Below are positions 43,142-51,380 of a DNA stretch of 64,000 bases, piece by piece. How positions within the stretch are numbered: position 1 is the first letter of the stretch; the number at the start of each line of letters is the position of its first letter. Origin of the DNA: GCA-003244245 sp050699515. Its GTDB lineage: Bacteria; Actinomycetota; Actinomycetes; Mycobacteriales; Pseudonocardiaceae. The stretch spans positions 1 through 64,000 of the forward strand of contig JBOHFF010000010.1 in assembly GCA_050699515.1 (NCBI GenBank), given 5' to 3'. The notes under the pieces are model-generated. The model had not been told where the DNA came from and ran no database searches. It saw only the letters and a list, made by a program, of their open reading frames with translations. A program made the position numbers and the translations under genes.

Positions 43142-43873
43142 TCATCGAATGTGCTCACCAGCGGCAGCGCTCGCGGCGAACAACGCCTCGAATCCGGACG
43201 AGTGCAGGTAGCGCATGTAAACGGGATTACGCGCCAGCTCGGCTCGCGTGCTGCCGAGGTAGGTGGAGTCCAAATACATCAGGCGCCGCAACAGCAGCGC
43301 ATGGATCGGCCGACAGGTGAGATCCAGAGGTTGACCAGTGACGGAGAGTTGGACGAGCTTGTGAGTGCTGATCAGCCGGTTGGTGTCGATCAGGGTGAGA
43401 TCCCCGGTGCGGGTATCGATGACCAGATTCGCCCAGTGCGGATCGATGATGTCGGGCAGCATCGATGCCGGGCCGCCGATATTGGGGTGCGGACGGGTGT
43501 CAGCCAACAGTCCGCGGGTGATGTGGAGGAACTGCCTGATCTGATCACGTGTGCTCGGGGACAGCCGCGCGGGGTCGATCCGGTGCAGCGCCAGCTCGGG
43601 CCGGTGTGGAATGTAATCCTTGACCAGCAGCGAGTCCTGCAACGACGCGTCGGGGCAAGGCGTGAGCAGGCGTTGCCGCGGTATCAACCTCGGCATGGTG
43701 GCATAGACCGCGCACAGATAAGCGTACTCGCGGTGCAGCTTGTCCACGGTGAGCTCGGGGCACTCCGGCTTGAACACCTGCACCACGAAGGGGCTCCCGG
43801 GCCGGTGGAATACCTCCGAGTGCACACCCTGCCCGATCCTGACCACAGCCCGACTTGTCGCTGGCTTGCTCAT
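43142..43873 (-). CDS. protein-kinase-fold protein (possible small-molecule kinase)
   Basis: 243 residues. A glycine-rich loop (VVRIGQGVHSEVFHRPGSPF) and an invariant-Lys-like VVQVFK are followed by KLHREYAYLCAVYATMP (helix C Glu). SLLVKDYIPHRPELALHRID is the hinge region. The catalytic loop region is IIDPHWANLVIDTRTGDLTL with DTNR instead of a classic HRD..DFG, where IDTN could bind metal. The fold resembles YrbL/aminoglycoside-phosphotransferase-like kinases, but activity cannot be stated. It starts 2 bp after the stop of the GT4 gene, so it is translationally coupled to it. Confidence 0.7.
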   Translation of the reverse strand: MSKPATSRAVVRIGQGVHSEVFHRPGSPFVVQVFKPECPELTVDKLHREYAYLCAVYATMPRLIPRQRLLTPCPDASLQDSLLVKDYIPHRPELALHRIDPARLSPSTRDQIRQFLHITRGLLADTRPHPNIGGPASMLPDIIDPHWANLVIDTRTGDLTLIDTNRLISTHKLVQLSVTGQPLDLTCRPIHALLLRRLMYLDSTYLGSTRAELARNPVYMRYLHSSGFEALFAASAAAGEHIR

Positions 43874-43875
43874 GA

Positions 43876-45249
43876 TCAGCTCGTGAGGGTGCGGTGGGCG
43901 CGGATCGCGGCCTGATAACCGCGGACCATCCCCTCGAGCCCGAACCGGCTCGCGCTGGCCCGTCCGGCGAGGGCCAGGCGGGTGTGCAGCGCTTGATCAC
44001 AGAGCAACGTCTCGATCGCGGTGGCCAAAGCGGGTGGGTCACTCGCGGGTATGAGCAGTCCGGACTGTCCGTGCGTGAGGTATTCCAACGGCGCCCCGTG
44101 GGCCGTGCTGATCACCGGCACGCCAGCTAGCATTGCCTCGATGTTGGTGTACCCGAATGGCTCGGGCCGACGCGAGGGATGGACCGCCACGTGTGCCTGG
44201 CCATAGCAAGCGGCCAGCTCAGCATCGGTAAGCTCATCAAGCAGGAACACCGTGCGCGTCAAGCCCAGGGCGGTGATGGTCTGCGCCAGGTGCTGCTCAT
44301 AGCCCGGATCCCGAGTGTCCACCAGACCTGCGCCATTGAACACCACGAAGAAGTCCCGACGGCCCCCTGCTGCCAGCAGCGCGGCCGCGTGCAGAACGTC
44401 AAGGTGCCCCTTCCAGGCCACCCGCCGTGCCGAGGTGAACAGCATCCGCCCTTCAGTCGGCAGCCCGTGACGCACTCGAACCCGTTCGAACACACCCTCG
44501 GCACGAGCGTGTTCAACGCGACGACGGAAACCGCGGACGTCGATCCCGTTACATACGGTGCGCACGCGCTCCGGCGCGATCCCGGCGTCATCGATGAGAT
44601 ACTGGCGCACAGCATCCGATACCGCGATGAGCGTGATCATCGTCGTGCCCTGCGCCAGCCTCCGCCGCACGTAATCCATGCGATACCACATATCACCGAT
44701 GTCGTGAACGACCCCTGTGATATGCACCGGAGCGAGGTCGCCAAGAAGCTCGAACTCGTCGGCTTTGAGAATGCTCACCAGCGGGTTGATGTTCTGCGCG
44801 AGCAGGTGCGAGGTTCCCACTCGCCGAATGGCGCTGGCGTATTGACGGGCCAACGAGCGGTACACCGGGTTATCCGGGTCATCGATCGTTGATTCATAGT
44901 AGTGCCGCACCCGATGCGGACACTTCATTCCACCCACCCGTAGCAGATCGGGAAAACCCGTCTGAATACCGTGCACCAACACGGTATTCCCCTCCGGAGT
45001 CCGCACGAGATCGCTAGCATTGCCCTGGGCACCAGTATGGGTGACCGCCAGTCGCATACTCGGATACGCGCGAGCAAGTCCGGCCAGCAGCTGATGGGTA
45101 TGAGTCACCACACCCGTTTGCCGACAACGCTTGAGCTCCCCGGTGCGCAATACAGTCCCACGTAGGTCATAAGTACAGATATGCAGGCTGTCGGGAAACC
45201 ACTCCCCGCAGGCCTTCGGATTGGGCTCGATGCAATGATCGACAGTCAT
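43876..45249 (-). CDS. GT4 family glycosyltransferase
   Basis: 457 residues, GT-B fold. An N-terminal acceptor domain (GVVTHTHQLLAGLARAYPSM, VHITGVVHDIGDMWYRMDYV) is followed by the donor domain: LFTSARRVAWKGHLDVLHAA, FVVFNGAGLVDTRDPGYEQH, and the signature RRPEPFGYTNIEAMLAGVPV with the E-x7-E residues of retaining GT4 enzymes. It should transfer a sugar from a nucleotide-sugar to an unknown acceptor in the cytoplasm. It is first in a two-gene unit with the kinase-fold gene and points towards the hisG-like gene. A second GT4 of this kind lies at 62392-63666. Confidence 0.85.
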   Translation of the reverse strand: MTVDHCIEPNPKACGEWFPDSLHICTYDLRGTVLRTGELKRCRQTGVVTHTHQLLAGLARAYPSMRLAVTHTGAQGNASDLVRTPEGNTVLVHGIQTGFPDLLRVGGMKCPHRVRHYYESTIDDPDNPVYRSLARQYASAIRRVGTSHLLAQNINPLVSILKADEFELLGDLAPVHITGVVHDIGDMWYRMDYVRRRLAQGTTMITLIAVSDAVRQYLIDDAGIAPERVRTVCNGIDVRGFRRRVEHARAEGVFERVRVRHGLPTEGRMLFTSARRVAWKGHLDVLHAAALLAAGGRRDFFVVFNGAGLVDTRDPGYEQHLAQTITALGLTRTVFLLDELTDAELAACYGQAHVAVHPSRRPEPFGYTNIEAMLAGVPVISTAHGAPLEYLTHGQSGLLIPASDPPALATAIETLLCDQALHTRLALAGRASASRFGLEGMVRGYQAAIRAHRTLTS

Positions 45250-45500
45250 GCGGCAGTCCTCCGATCACGCTATACCGGGCACTCACGTCCGCCCTACCTG
45301 CACTGTCAGGAAAAGTCAGTCGTGGGCCGTCGGCGTTGTCCGCACACGAGAGTGACGCGGATCATCGGAGCGGGTCTGACGGTGTGGACGGGAACTTTCT
45401 CCCGCCCACTCTGTATCCGCTGAACTGGCCAAACAGGCAGCAGGTTGGGAACAACATCCAGCTGATCAGGCTGTTGCGCGCCGCCTGCCTGCTCCACCCA

Positions 45501-46532
45501 TCAGGTGCCGATGAGCGAGCCGGCCTGGTCCATCGCCGCTGCGGCCTGCTCAGGTGTACGACGCCCGAGGCCACACGCCGCCCCGAGATCGACCGGTCGG
45601 CCAACCTGATCCTCGACCATCGCCAGTACCCGCCGCTGCTCGTCGAGGCCCTGACCCTCATGCAGGAGGCCGGCGACGAACCGGGTCGTCTCCGGTAGCG
45701 CAAGCGTGCGCAGCGACCGGTAGAACGCCGGGTCGAGGCAGGGCGGTTGCTCGCCGGCCGCGAACGGCGCGTGCACATACTCCAGCGACCGGCCGACCGG
45801 CCAGCGCTTCGCCACCGCGTTCGCCAGCAGTACCAGCGGCCAAGTGTCACGTAGCCGCGCCATCGCTTTGTGGTTGAGGTCGCCGAGACACAGATGCACA
45901 CCGAACCGCGTGCCGTCGGGGGATCGCTCGGCGAGCCTGGCGATGCCGCCGGCGAGCAATCCGGCCGCGGCACGACGTACCGGTGGCGGCGCGCTTGCCA
46001 TGAAGATCAGCTCTGCGGGTATCTCGATCTGGAACAGCACCTCACCGGCGGTCAGGGCAGCGATCTGGCCGATCTCGCGTACGGTCGCCTCGGTGAAGGC
46101 CCGCCGGTGCCGGAAAGCGCCCAGTGGCCCCAGGGTGAACAGCGCCATGTCGAGGTCACCGGGAATGCCCACCTGAAAGACGAGATGGGGGTGGCCGAGC
46201 TCGACGCGGAGCCGCTGAAAGATCGGCTGGTTCTTCGCGACATCCGCGACGTGACCGAAATCCAGCGAGTCACCGCGCAACGTATGACCCTTGCGGACGC
46301 GGAATCGCACTATACGGTTGTAATCGGACCAATCTCCCTCGGTGGCCACCTGCAGGTCCGGATGGGAGCGGAAACTCTCGATGATGTGATTGATCCAGTT
46401 TCGACGCTCGCCGGTCTCGCCGTCGGGCACCGAGCGCAGGTGCGGACCGAAACGGGTGAGTGCCTCCCGCATCGCCGTGCCTGCATCGTCAGCCGGGATG
46501 CTGCCCACCAGATGCAGGGACCGTGTGGTCAT
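45501..46532 (-). CDS. MetE-like (cobalamin-independent methionine synthase fold) protein
   Basis: 343 residues from ATG 46532, overlapping the monooxygenase gene by ATGA. Features of the UROD/MetE TIM-barrel superfamily: SLHLVGSIPADDAGTAMREA, SVPDGETGERRNWINHIIES, an acidic FQIEIPAELIF near the middle, FGVHLCLGDLNHKAM and the C-terminal VDLGAACGLGRRTPEQAAAA. Metal ligands are seen as His and Cys in LCLGDLNH and ACGLG. It is half the length of full MetE and lacks its N-terminal domain, so a methyl-transfer or related reaction on a small molecule is possible. It is last of a three-gene operon. Confidence 0.65.
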   Translation of the reverse strand: MTTRSLHLVGSIPADDAGTAMREALTRFGPHLRSVPDGETGERRNWINHIIESFRSHPDLQVATEGDWSDYNRIVRFRVRKGHTLRGDSLDFGHVADVAKNQPIFQRLRVELGHPHLVFQVGIPGDLDMALFTLGPLGAFRHRRAFTEATVREIGQIAALTAGEVLFQIEIPAELIFMASAPPPVRRAAAGLLAGGIARLAERSPDGTRFGVHLCLGDLNHKAMARLRDTWPLVLLANAVAKRWPVGRSLEYVHAPFAAGEQPPCLDPAFYRSLRTLALPETTRFVAGLLHEGQGLDEQRRVLAMVEDQVGRPVDLGAACGLGRRTPEQAAAAMDQAGSLIGT

Positions 46533-48124
46533 GGAAAAGGCACCTCACCCTTCACCGGTTGCTTCGACAGGTATTCGGTCAGCGCCACGAGCAGCGCCGG
46601 TAAACCGGTGAACCGGACCCGCATCGCGAGGTAACCATCGGGACGGACGAGGCAGAACACGTCACCATCCGCCGCCGCGTGGCCAAGCGCAGCCGGCGGA
46701 GTCCTCTTGACAGGAGCGAGTGCCGGCACCTCGACCCGTAGCCAGGTACCGAATCTCCGGGTGAGCTCACCGACGAGCCTTTCGAGGGCTGCACTACCCA
46801 CGTTCGAGGTCGACACCAGCAGCGTGTGCCGCTCATGTCGCAGCAGTTCGTGCAGGCGAAGGCCGGGATCGAGGCGGGTGTCGGGGACCCGGTCACCCGC
46901 GGCCAAGCCAGCGAGCGGGGGAAAGCCGGGCGGTGGCTTGGCCACGTCCCGGTAGTGGTAGGCGAGTCCCGAGATCTTGCTGATCGCCTGCCGGGTGAAG
47001 CTGGGCTCCCGACTCAAGGCAATGCGATCCTCGATGGACACACCGTGCGCCAGGATGATCGCGTGCAGTGCGTTGGTGCCCTCGATGACCTGCTGGGCGA
47101 TCGGTCTTCGCTCCGGCTCATAGGTGTCGAGTAGCGACTCACCTGCCTGACCAGCGCAGACCAGCGCGAGCTTCCAACCGAGGTTGAAGGCGTCCTGGAT
47201 GCACACGTTCATCCCCTGGCCGCCCGCCGGTGAATGGCAGTGCGCCGCGTCCCCTGCCAAGAGCACGCTCCCGTGCCGGTAGCGCGGCGTCACCCGCTTC
47301 CAGATGCGGAAGACACTCGCCCACTCGGGCTCGCCCAGACTCACGGATCCGCAGAAGTGTTCGTCCAGCACGTCCTGGAAGGCCGAGCGAGCGGTCTCCG
47401 CCGACGGGGTGGCCTGCACGTCGCTGATCAGCACGCGGTAGTTCGCGCCAGGCAGCTTGGTGACCAGCAGCAGCCGAGCCGTCGAGATGAAGTAGTGGAT
47501 ACGGTCATCCTCCAGCGGGAAGCCCCGCAAGGGGACGTCTATCATGCGCATCTGCATGCCGGTGTATTCGTCTCCCTCATAGGGGATGCCCAGTTGCGCG
47601 CGGACCGTGCTCTGCACGCCGTCAGCGCCGACGAGCCACCTCGTACGGACGGTTTCCTCGCGACCGGAGGGCCGGTGGACGAGCAGAGCGGTCAGCCGGC
47701 CATCCGGCGCCTGGCTGAGGGATCTGAGCTCGGTGTCCCATTCCACTGGCGTGGCGAGCGCGGTGAGCTGATCGCGCAGCACCTGCTCGGTGACATTCTG
47801 GCTGATGACCAGCGTGAACGGATAGCGGCTGGGTAGCCGCGAGAAGTCCAGGCGGGCGGGCTGCGTGGTGCCCTTGAAGTGATAGTCCATCGACACAGCA
47901 CGCAAGCCGCGTTCGAGGAAGCTCTCAGCGATTCCGACCATCTCGAACAGCTCGAGCGTGCGGGCATGCAGCGTGAAAGAGCGGGAGGCCGTGACCGGCC
48001 CCGCCAGCCGATCGACGACGCGGCAGGCCACCCCACGCCGCCGCAGCTCAATCCCCAGGGTGACACCCGTCGGGCCGGCACCGACGATGAGCACGGGAAC
48101 CTCTGCTACCTGGGTCCTCACCAC
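46529..48124 (-). CDS. FAD-dependent aromatic-ring hydroxylase-like monooxygenase
   Basis: About 531 residues from the GTG at 48124, which has AGGAGAG upstream; the frame extends to 48163. Group A flavin monooxygenase motifs: VPVLIVGAGPTGVTLGIELR, RWLVGADGVQSTVRAQLGIP and VLLAGDAAHCHSPAGGQGMN VCIQDAFNLGWKLALV. A thioredoxin-like C-terminal domain with DVFCLVRPDGYLAMRV follows, typical of the PHBH/phenol hydroxylase type used in polyketide tailoring. It uses NAD(P)H and oxygen to hydroxylate an aromatic substrate. It is the middle gene of a three-gene operon. Confidence 0.87.
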   Translation of the reverse strand: MVRTQVAEVPVLIVGAGPTGVTLGIELRRRGVACRVVDRLAGPVTASRSFTLHARTLELFEMVGIAESFLERGLRAVSMDYHFKGTTQPARLDFSRLPSRYPFTLVISQNVTEQVLRDQLTALATPVEWDTELRSLSQAPDGRLTALLVHRPSGREETVRTRWLVGADGVQSTVRAQLGIPYEGDEYTGMQMRMIDVPLRGFPLEDDRIHYFISTARLLLVTKLPGANYRVLISDVQATPSAETARSAFQDVLDEHFCGSVSLGEPEWASVFRIWKRVTPRYRHGSVLLAGDAAHCHSPAGGQGMNVCIQDAFNLGWKLALVCAGQAGESLLDTYEPERRPIAQQVIEGTNALHAIILAHGVSIEDRIALSREPSFTRQAISKISGLAYHYRDVAKPPPGFPPLAGLAAGDRVPDTRLDPGLRLHELLRHERHTLLVSTSNVGSAALERLVGELTRRFGTWLRVEVPALAPVKRTPPAALGHAAADGDVFCLVRPDGYLAMRVRFTGLPALLVALTEYLSKQPVKGEVPFP

Positions 48125-48164
48125 TGAATCTCTCCTGACCTTGCCGAGTTCACCGAGGAACACA

Positions 48165-49295
48165 TCATCCCCGGGTCCTCATCATGGGAGTCGCCGTCTC
48201 ACTGATCAGGAGATCGACCACATCCTCTAAGCGTCCGGTTTCGAGAAAGACCCGTCGTTGTCGCTCAGCCGAGGTTCCAACACATTTGATACGCTCAACG
48301 AGCTGGGTTATCTCGTTCCAGTCCCCGGCTTCCTCCAACGGAGTGCGCACATAGTCAAGCAGTCGGTCGACGAGCGAATGGGCCGGCACCAACCTGGCCG
48401 ATATGGGATCCACGAGGCTGTCGGTGAGGCCGAACCGGGCGGAGCGCCATTTTCCTGCACTGAGCAGCTCGGGGCGCAGATCAGGAGAAGGATCTCCGCG
48501 CCCGAGTTCATCCAGGCAGTTCTGCGTCAGCGCGCGAGCCAGCCCCGCCTGCACGATGATCTCGTCGATGGTGGCGCACGAATCAGCGACGCGGAACTCG
48601 ACCGTTTGATAGTTGGTACCGGGACGGATGTCCCAGTAGACCTGGCCTGTGCTGGGCGCGATCCCGGTATCGATGAACAACTGCACGCCCTTCTGGTAGT
48701 GGTCGAACGACTGGAACGTAGGCGGTATCCCTGCCATGGGCCAGCGTTCCCAGATCATGGTCCGATAACTGGCGTAGCCGGTGTCTTCGCCCATCCAGAA
48801 AGGGGAACTGGAAGATAATGCGCTCAGAACGGGAAGCCAGGGACGAGCCCGGTTCATCACCTGAATGGCCGTGTCGCGATCCTCGACTCCGATGTGAACG
48901 TGGCATGCGCAAATGACATGCTCGTGGGCCATCTGCGCGTAGGCCTTGGCCATGTACTCGTACCGCGGTTTCGGGATGAAGCCCTGGGACCGCCAGTCGG
49001 CCAGCGGGAAACAACCGGCCGCAGCGATACTGCCGCCCGTTTTCTCGGCTGCTCGAATCAGGCCACCACGGAGATCGCAGATTTCAGCACGCACCTGATC
49101 CAGGCCTTGGCAGATTCCTGTTCGACTCTCGATCATGCACGGCCGCAATTCGTCGCTGTAGCCTGAATCCTCGTGACCGGCCCGCAGGACATGAGCTGAA
49201 TCGAGAAGCAACCGCGTGTCGATCAACAGGCTGCGGGCCTGAGGATCAACCGCAAAGAACTCCTCCTCGACACCGACTGTCAATGGTCGACGCAC
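48165..49295 (-). CDS. GCS2-type carboxylate-amine ligase (YbdK-like)
   Basis: 376 residues from GTG 49295. The GCS2 family start is clear (RRPLTVGVEEEFFAVDPQAR), with GVEEEF as the metal-binding signature, EICDLRGGLIRAAEKTGGSI, HVICACHVHIGVEDRDTAIQ, and FWMGEDTGYASYRTMIWERW. The fold is that of glutamine synthetase; members couple glutamate or other acids to amines with ATP. The family includes glutamate-cysteine ligase type 2 and enzymes of specialised metabolism. First gene of an operon with the flavin monooxygenase (43 bp) and the MetE-like protein. Confidence 0.87.
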   Translation of the reverse strand: MRRPLTVGVEEEFFAVDPQARSLLIDTRLLLDSAHVLRAGHEDSGYSDELRPCMIESRTGICQGLDQVRAEICDLRGGLIRAAEKTGGSIAAAGCFPLADWRSQGFIPKPRYEYMAKAYAQMAHEHVICACHVHIGVEDRDTAIQVMNRARPWLPVLSALSSSSPFWMGEDTGYASYRTMIWERWPMAGIPPTFQSFDHYQKGVQLFIDTGIAPSTGQVYWDIRPGTNYQTVEFRVADSCATIDEIIVQAGLARALTQNCLDELGRGDPSPDLRPELLSAGKWRSARFGLTDSLVDPISARLVPAHSLVDRLLDYVRTPLEEAGDWNEITQLVERIKCVGTSAERQRRVFLETGRLEDVVDLLISETATPMMRTRG

Positions 49296-49675
49296 TGTAG
49301 CGACCGCCCTTCTTTTTTACGGCACTAACAATGGTGCCAAAGAGACTCATCAGGGAGGGCAAGTACTCGGATTAGGACCGGCCACGCGACCGAACAGGCG
49401 TCGACCGTGGCCAAAATACTCACCTCCATGCCCGCTGGGCCGAAGAACACGTGTGGCCTTCGAGGCTGACCAGCTTCATGGCGGCCTGGCTCCAGGCAAT
49501 TCGAACGCTTCCCATCCAGTACATTCCCCGACTCACCGCCACATTGATGACTTTGAGGCTCGCGACGACCGCGCAGACAGGACGGATAACGGCAACTCCT
49601 GCATTACGGCGATATTACGCAACCACGAAGTATCCCATGAGTGCTACGGAAAAAGCAACGGCTGTGCCCTCCCCG
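49296..49675. other. gap between nuoK and the GCS2 operon
   Basis: No recognisable gene. Composition is less GC-rich than the flanking genes, with short AT stretches near 49310-49330 and 49600-49640. The operon promoter of the GCS2 gene and the end of the nuoA-K transcript must lie here. No strong hairpin was found by eye. This is the right border of the island inside nuo. Confidence 0.45.
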
Positions 49676-49981
49676 TCAGTACTTGAGGAGGTTGGCGTCG
49701 TCGACTGAGGCGGAGCGGCGGGTCTTGAAGATGGCCATGATGATGGCCAGGCCGACCACTACCTCGGCGGCCGCAACCACCATCACGAAGAACGCCATGA
49801 TCTGCCCGTCCAGGGTGCCGTTGATCCTGGAAAAGGTGATCAGAGTCAGGTTCACCGCGTTGAGCATCAGCTCGATGCACATGAACACCACGACCGCATT
49901 GCGGCGCACCAGCACCCCGACGGCGCCGATCGTGAACAGCAGCGCCGAGAGCAGCAGGTAGTACGTCGGGCTCATCGCCAT
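49676..49981 (-). CDS. nuoK: NADH-quinone oxidoreductase subunit K
   Basis: 101 residues with three membrane helices (YYLLLSALLFTIGAVGVLV, NAVVVFMCIELMLNAVNLTL, IMAFFVMVVAAAEVVVGLAI); the Glu in CIELMLN and in AAAEVV are the conserved membrane acidic residues. The ATG at 49981 overlaps the nuoJ stop; a later ATG at 49975 is possible. Last gene of the nuoA-K block; the nuoL gene is not next to it. Confidence 0.95.
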   Translation of the reverse strand: MAMSPTYYLLLSALLFTIGAVGVLVRRNAVVVFMCIELMLNAVNLTLITFSRINGTLDGQIMAFFVMVVAAAEVVVGLAIIMAIFKTRRSASVDDANLLKY

Positions 49982-50844
49982 CACTGCCTCTCCTCATCGG
50001 CTGCGGTAAGGCGAGCCGGCCCACGCAGGGCACGGGCCTCTGGCGATGCGCCGGCGTTGGCGACGCTGCGCACACCCTCGTCCAGACGGTCACGGGAAGT
50101 GGACTCGAGCAGCTCGGAACGCGAGTCGGGAGCGGGGGAGCCATCCGGCAGCAGGGCCGGGGTGGCCACCGAGTTGGTGGTGGCGAACACGCCGGGACCG
50201 GGCAGTGGGGAGGGCCGGGAACCACGGATGCGGGCCTCGACTCGCTCACGCTGGGTCAGCCTGCCCTGTTTGGCGCGCTCAGTGAAGGTCAGCACCATCG
50301 CCCCGACCGCGGCGCTGATCAACAGTGCCGAGGTGAGCTCGAAGGGAAACAGGTAGTCGGTGAACAGCAAGCGGCCGAGGTTGGCGACATTGCCCCCACC
50401 GACGGTGTTCGCAGCGACCAGACCGGCTGAGGTGACTCCGGTGAAGGCCCGGCCCAGCATTGCCACCAGCAGAAAGGACAGCCCGATCCCGCCCAGCGCG
50501 GCGGCGACCCGCTGACCGCGGAGTACCTCGACCACCGAGTCGACGCTTTCCTTGCCCACCAGCATCAGCACGAACAGGAACAACATCATGATCGCGCCGG
50601 TGTAGACGATGATCTGCACGAAACCCAGGAACGGCGCCTGCTGGACCATGTACAGCGCGCCCAGGCACAGCATGGCCTGCGCCAGCCACAACGCCGAGTG
50701 CACCGCGTTACGGGCGAAGACCATCCCCAACCCACCAGCCAGCGCGAGCGGACCCAGGATCCAGAACGCGATGGCCTCCCCGAGCCCGATGGTGTCAACC
50801 GGTGCTGGGCCGGGCTGCGCGAGCAGGACACCCAGTGCGCTCAC
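49981..50844 (-). CDS. nuoJ: NADH-quinone oxidoreductase subunit J
   Basis: 287 residues from the GTG at 50844, overlapping the nuoI stop by GTGA. Five membrane helices occupy residues 20-175 (IAFWILGPLALAGGLGMVFA, FLGFVQIIVYTGAIMMLFLF, LFPFELTSALLISAAVGAMV). A hydrophilic C-terminal tail of about 100 residues rich in Ala, Pro and Ser is beyond the core and is usual in actinobacterial NuoJ. It belongs to the membrane arm. Confidence 0.93.
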   Translation of the reverse strand: MSALGVLLAQPGPAPVDTIGLGEAIAFWILGPLALAGGLGMVFARNAVHSALWLAQAMLCLGALYMVQQAPFLGFVQIIVYTGAIMMLFLFVLMLVGKESVDSVVEVLRGQRVAAALGGIGLSFLLVAMLGRAFTGVTSAGLVAANTVGGGNVANLGRLLFTDYLFPFELTSALLISAAVGAMVLTFTERAKQGRLTQRERVEARIRGSRPSPLPGPGVFATTNSVATPALLPDGSPAPDSRSELLESTSRDRLDEGVRSVANAGASPEARALRGPARLTAADEERQ

Positions 50845-51380
50845 GGCGCTTCCTCGCCCACCGCGCCGGAGCGGCGTTCCAGGGTCGGACCCTGCACGTA
50901 GTAGTCCTGCTCGCTCTCGCCCAGCCGCATCGGGTGCGGGGGTAGCTCCATCCCGGCCAGTAGCGGCGCGAGCAGGTCCTCCTTGGTGTAGATGAGATCC
51001 TGACGGTTGTCGTCGGCCACCTCGTACTCGTTGGTCATGGTCAACGAGCGGGTCGGGCAGGCCTCGATGCACAGGCCGCAGCCGATGCACCGCAGGTAGT
51101 TGATCTGGTAGATCGCCCCGTAACGCTCCCCGGGCGAGTACCGGGCCTCCTCGGTGTTGTCCCCGCCCTCGACGTAGATGGCATCGGCCGGGCAGGCCCA
51201 GGCGCACAGCTCGCACCCCACGCACTTCTCCAGCCCGTCGGGATGCCGGTTGAGCTGGTGGCGGCCGTGGAAGCGCGGCGCGGGGATCTTCTTGACCTCC
51301 GGGTACTCCTCGGTCACCACTTTGCGGAACATCGTGGAGAAGGTAACCCCGAAACCTTTGACCGGATCAAGAAGTCCCAT
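50841..51380 (-). CDS. nuoI: NADH-quinone oxidoreductase subunit I
   Basis: 179 residues from ATG 51380, which follows AGGAGGACGACC. Two [4Fe-4S] ferredoxin motifs carry clusters N6a and N6b: CVGCELCAWACPADAI and CIGCGLCIEACPTRSL. The TYR2-containing connecting loop (QINYLRC) is typical. It passes electrons to NuoB. The start overlaps the nuoH end by 14 bp. Confidence 0.95.
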   Translation of the reverse strand: MGLLDPVKGFGVTFSTMFRKVVTEEYPEVKKIPAPRFHGRHQLNRHPDGLEKCVGCELCAWACPADAIYVEGGDNTEEARYSPGERYGAIYQINYLRCIGCGLCIEACPTRSLTMTNEYEVADDNRQDLIYTKEDLLAPLLAGMELPPHPMRLGESEQDYYVQGPTLERRSGAVGEEAP

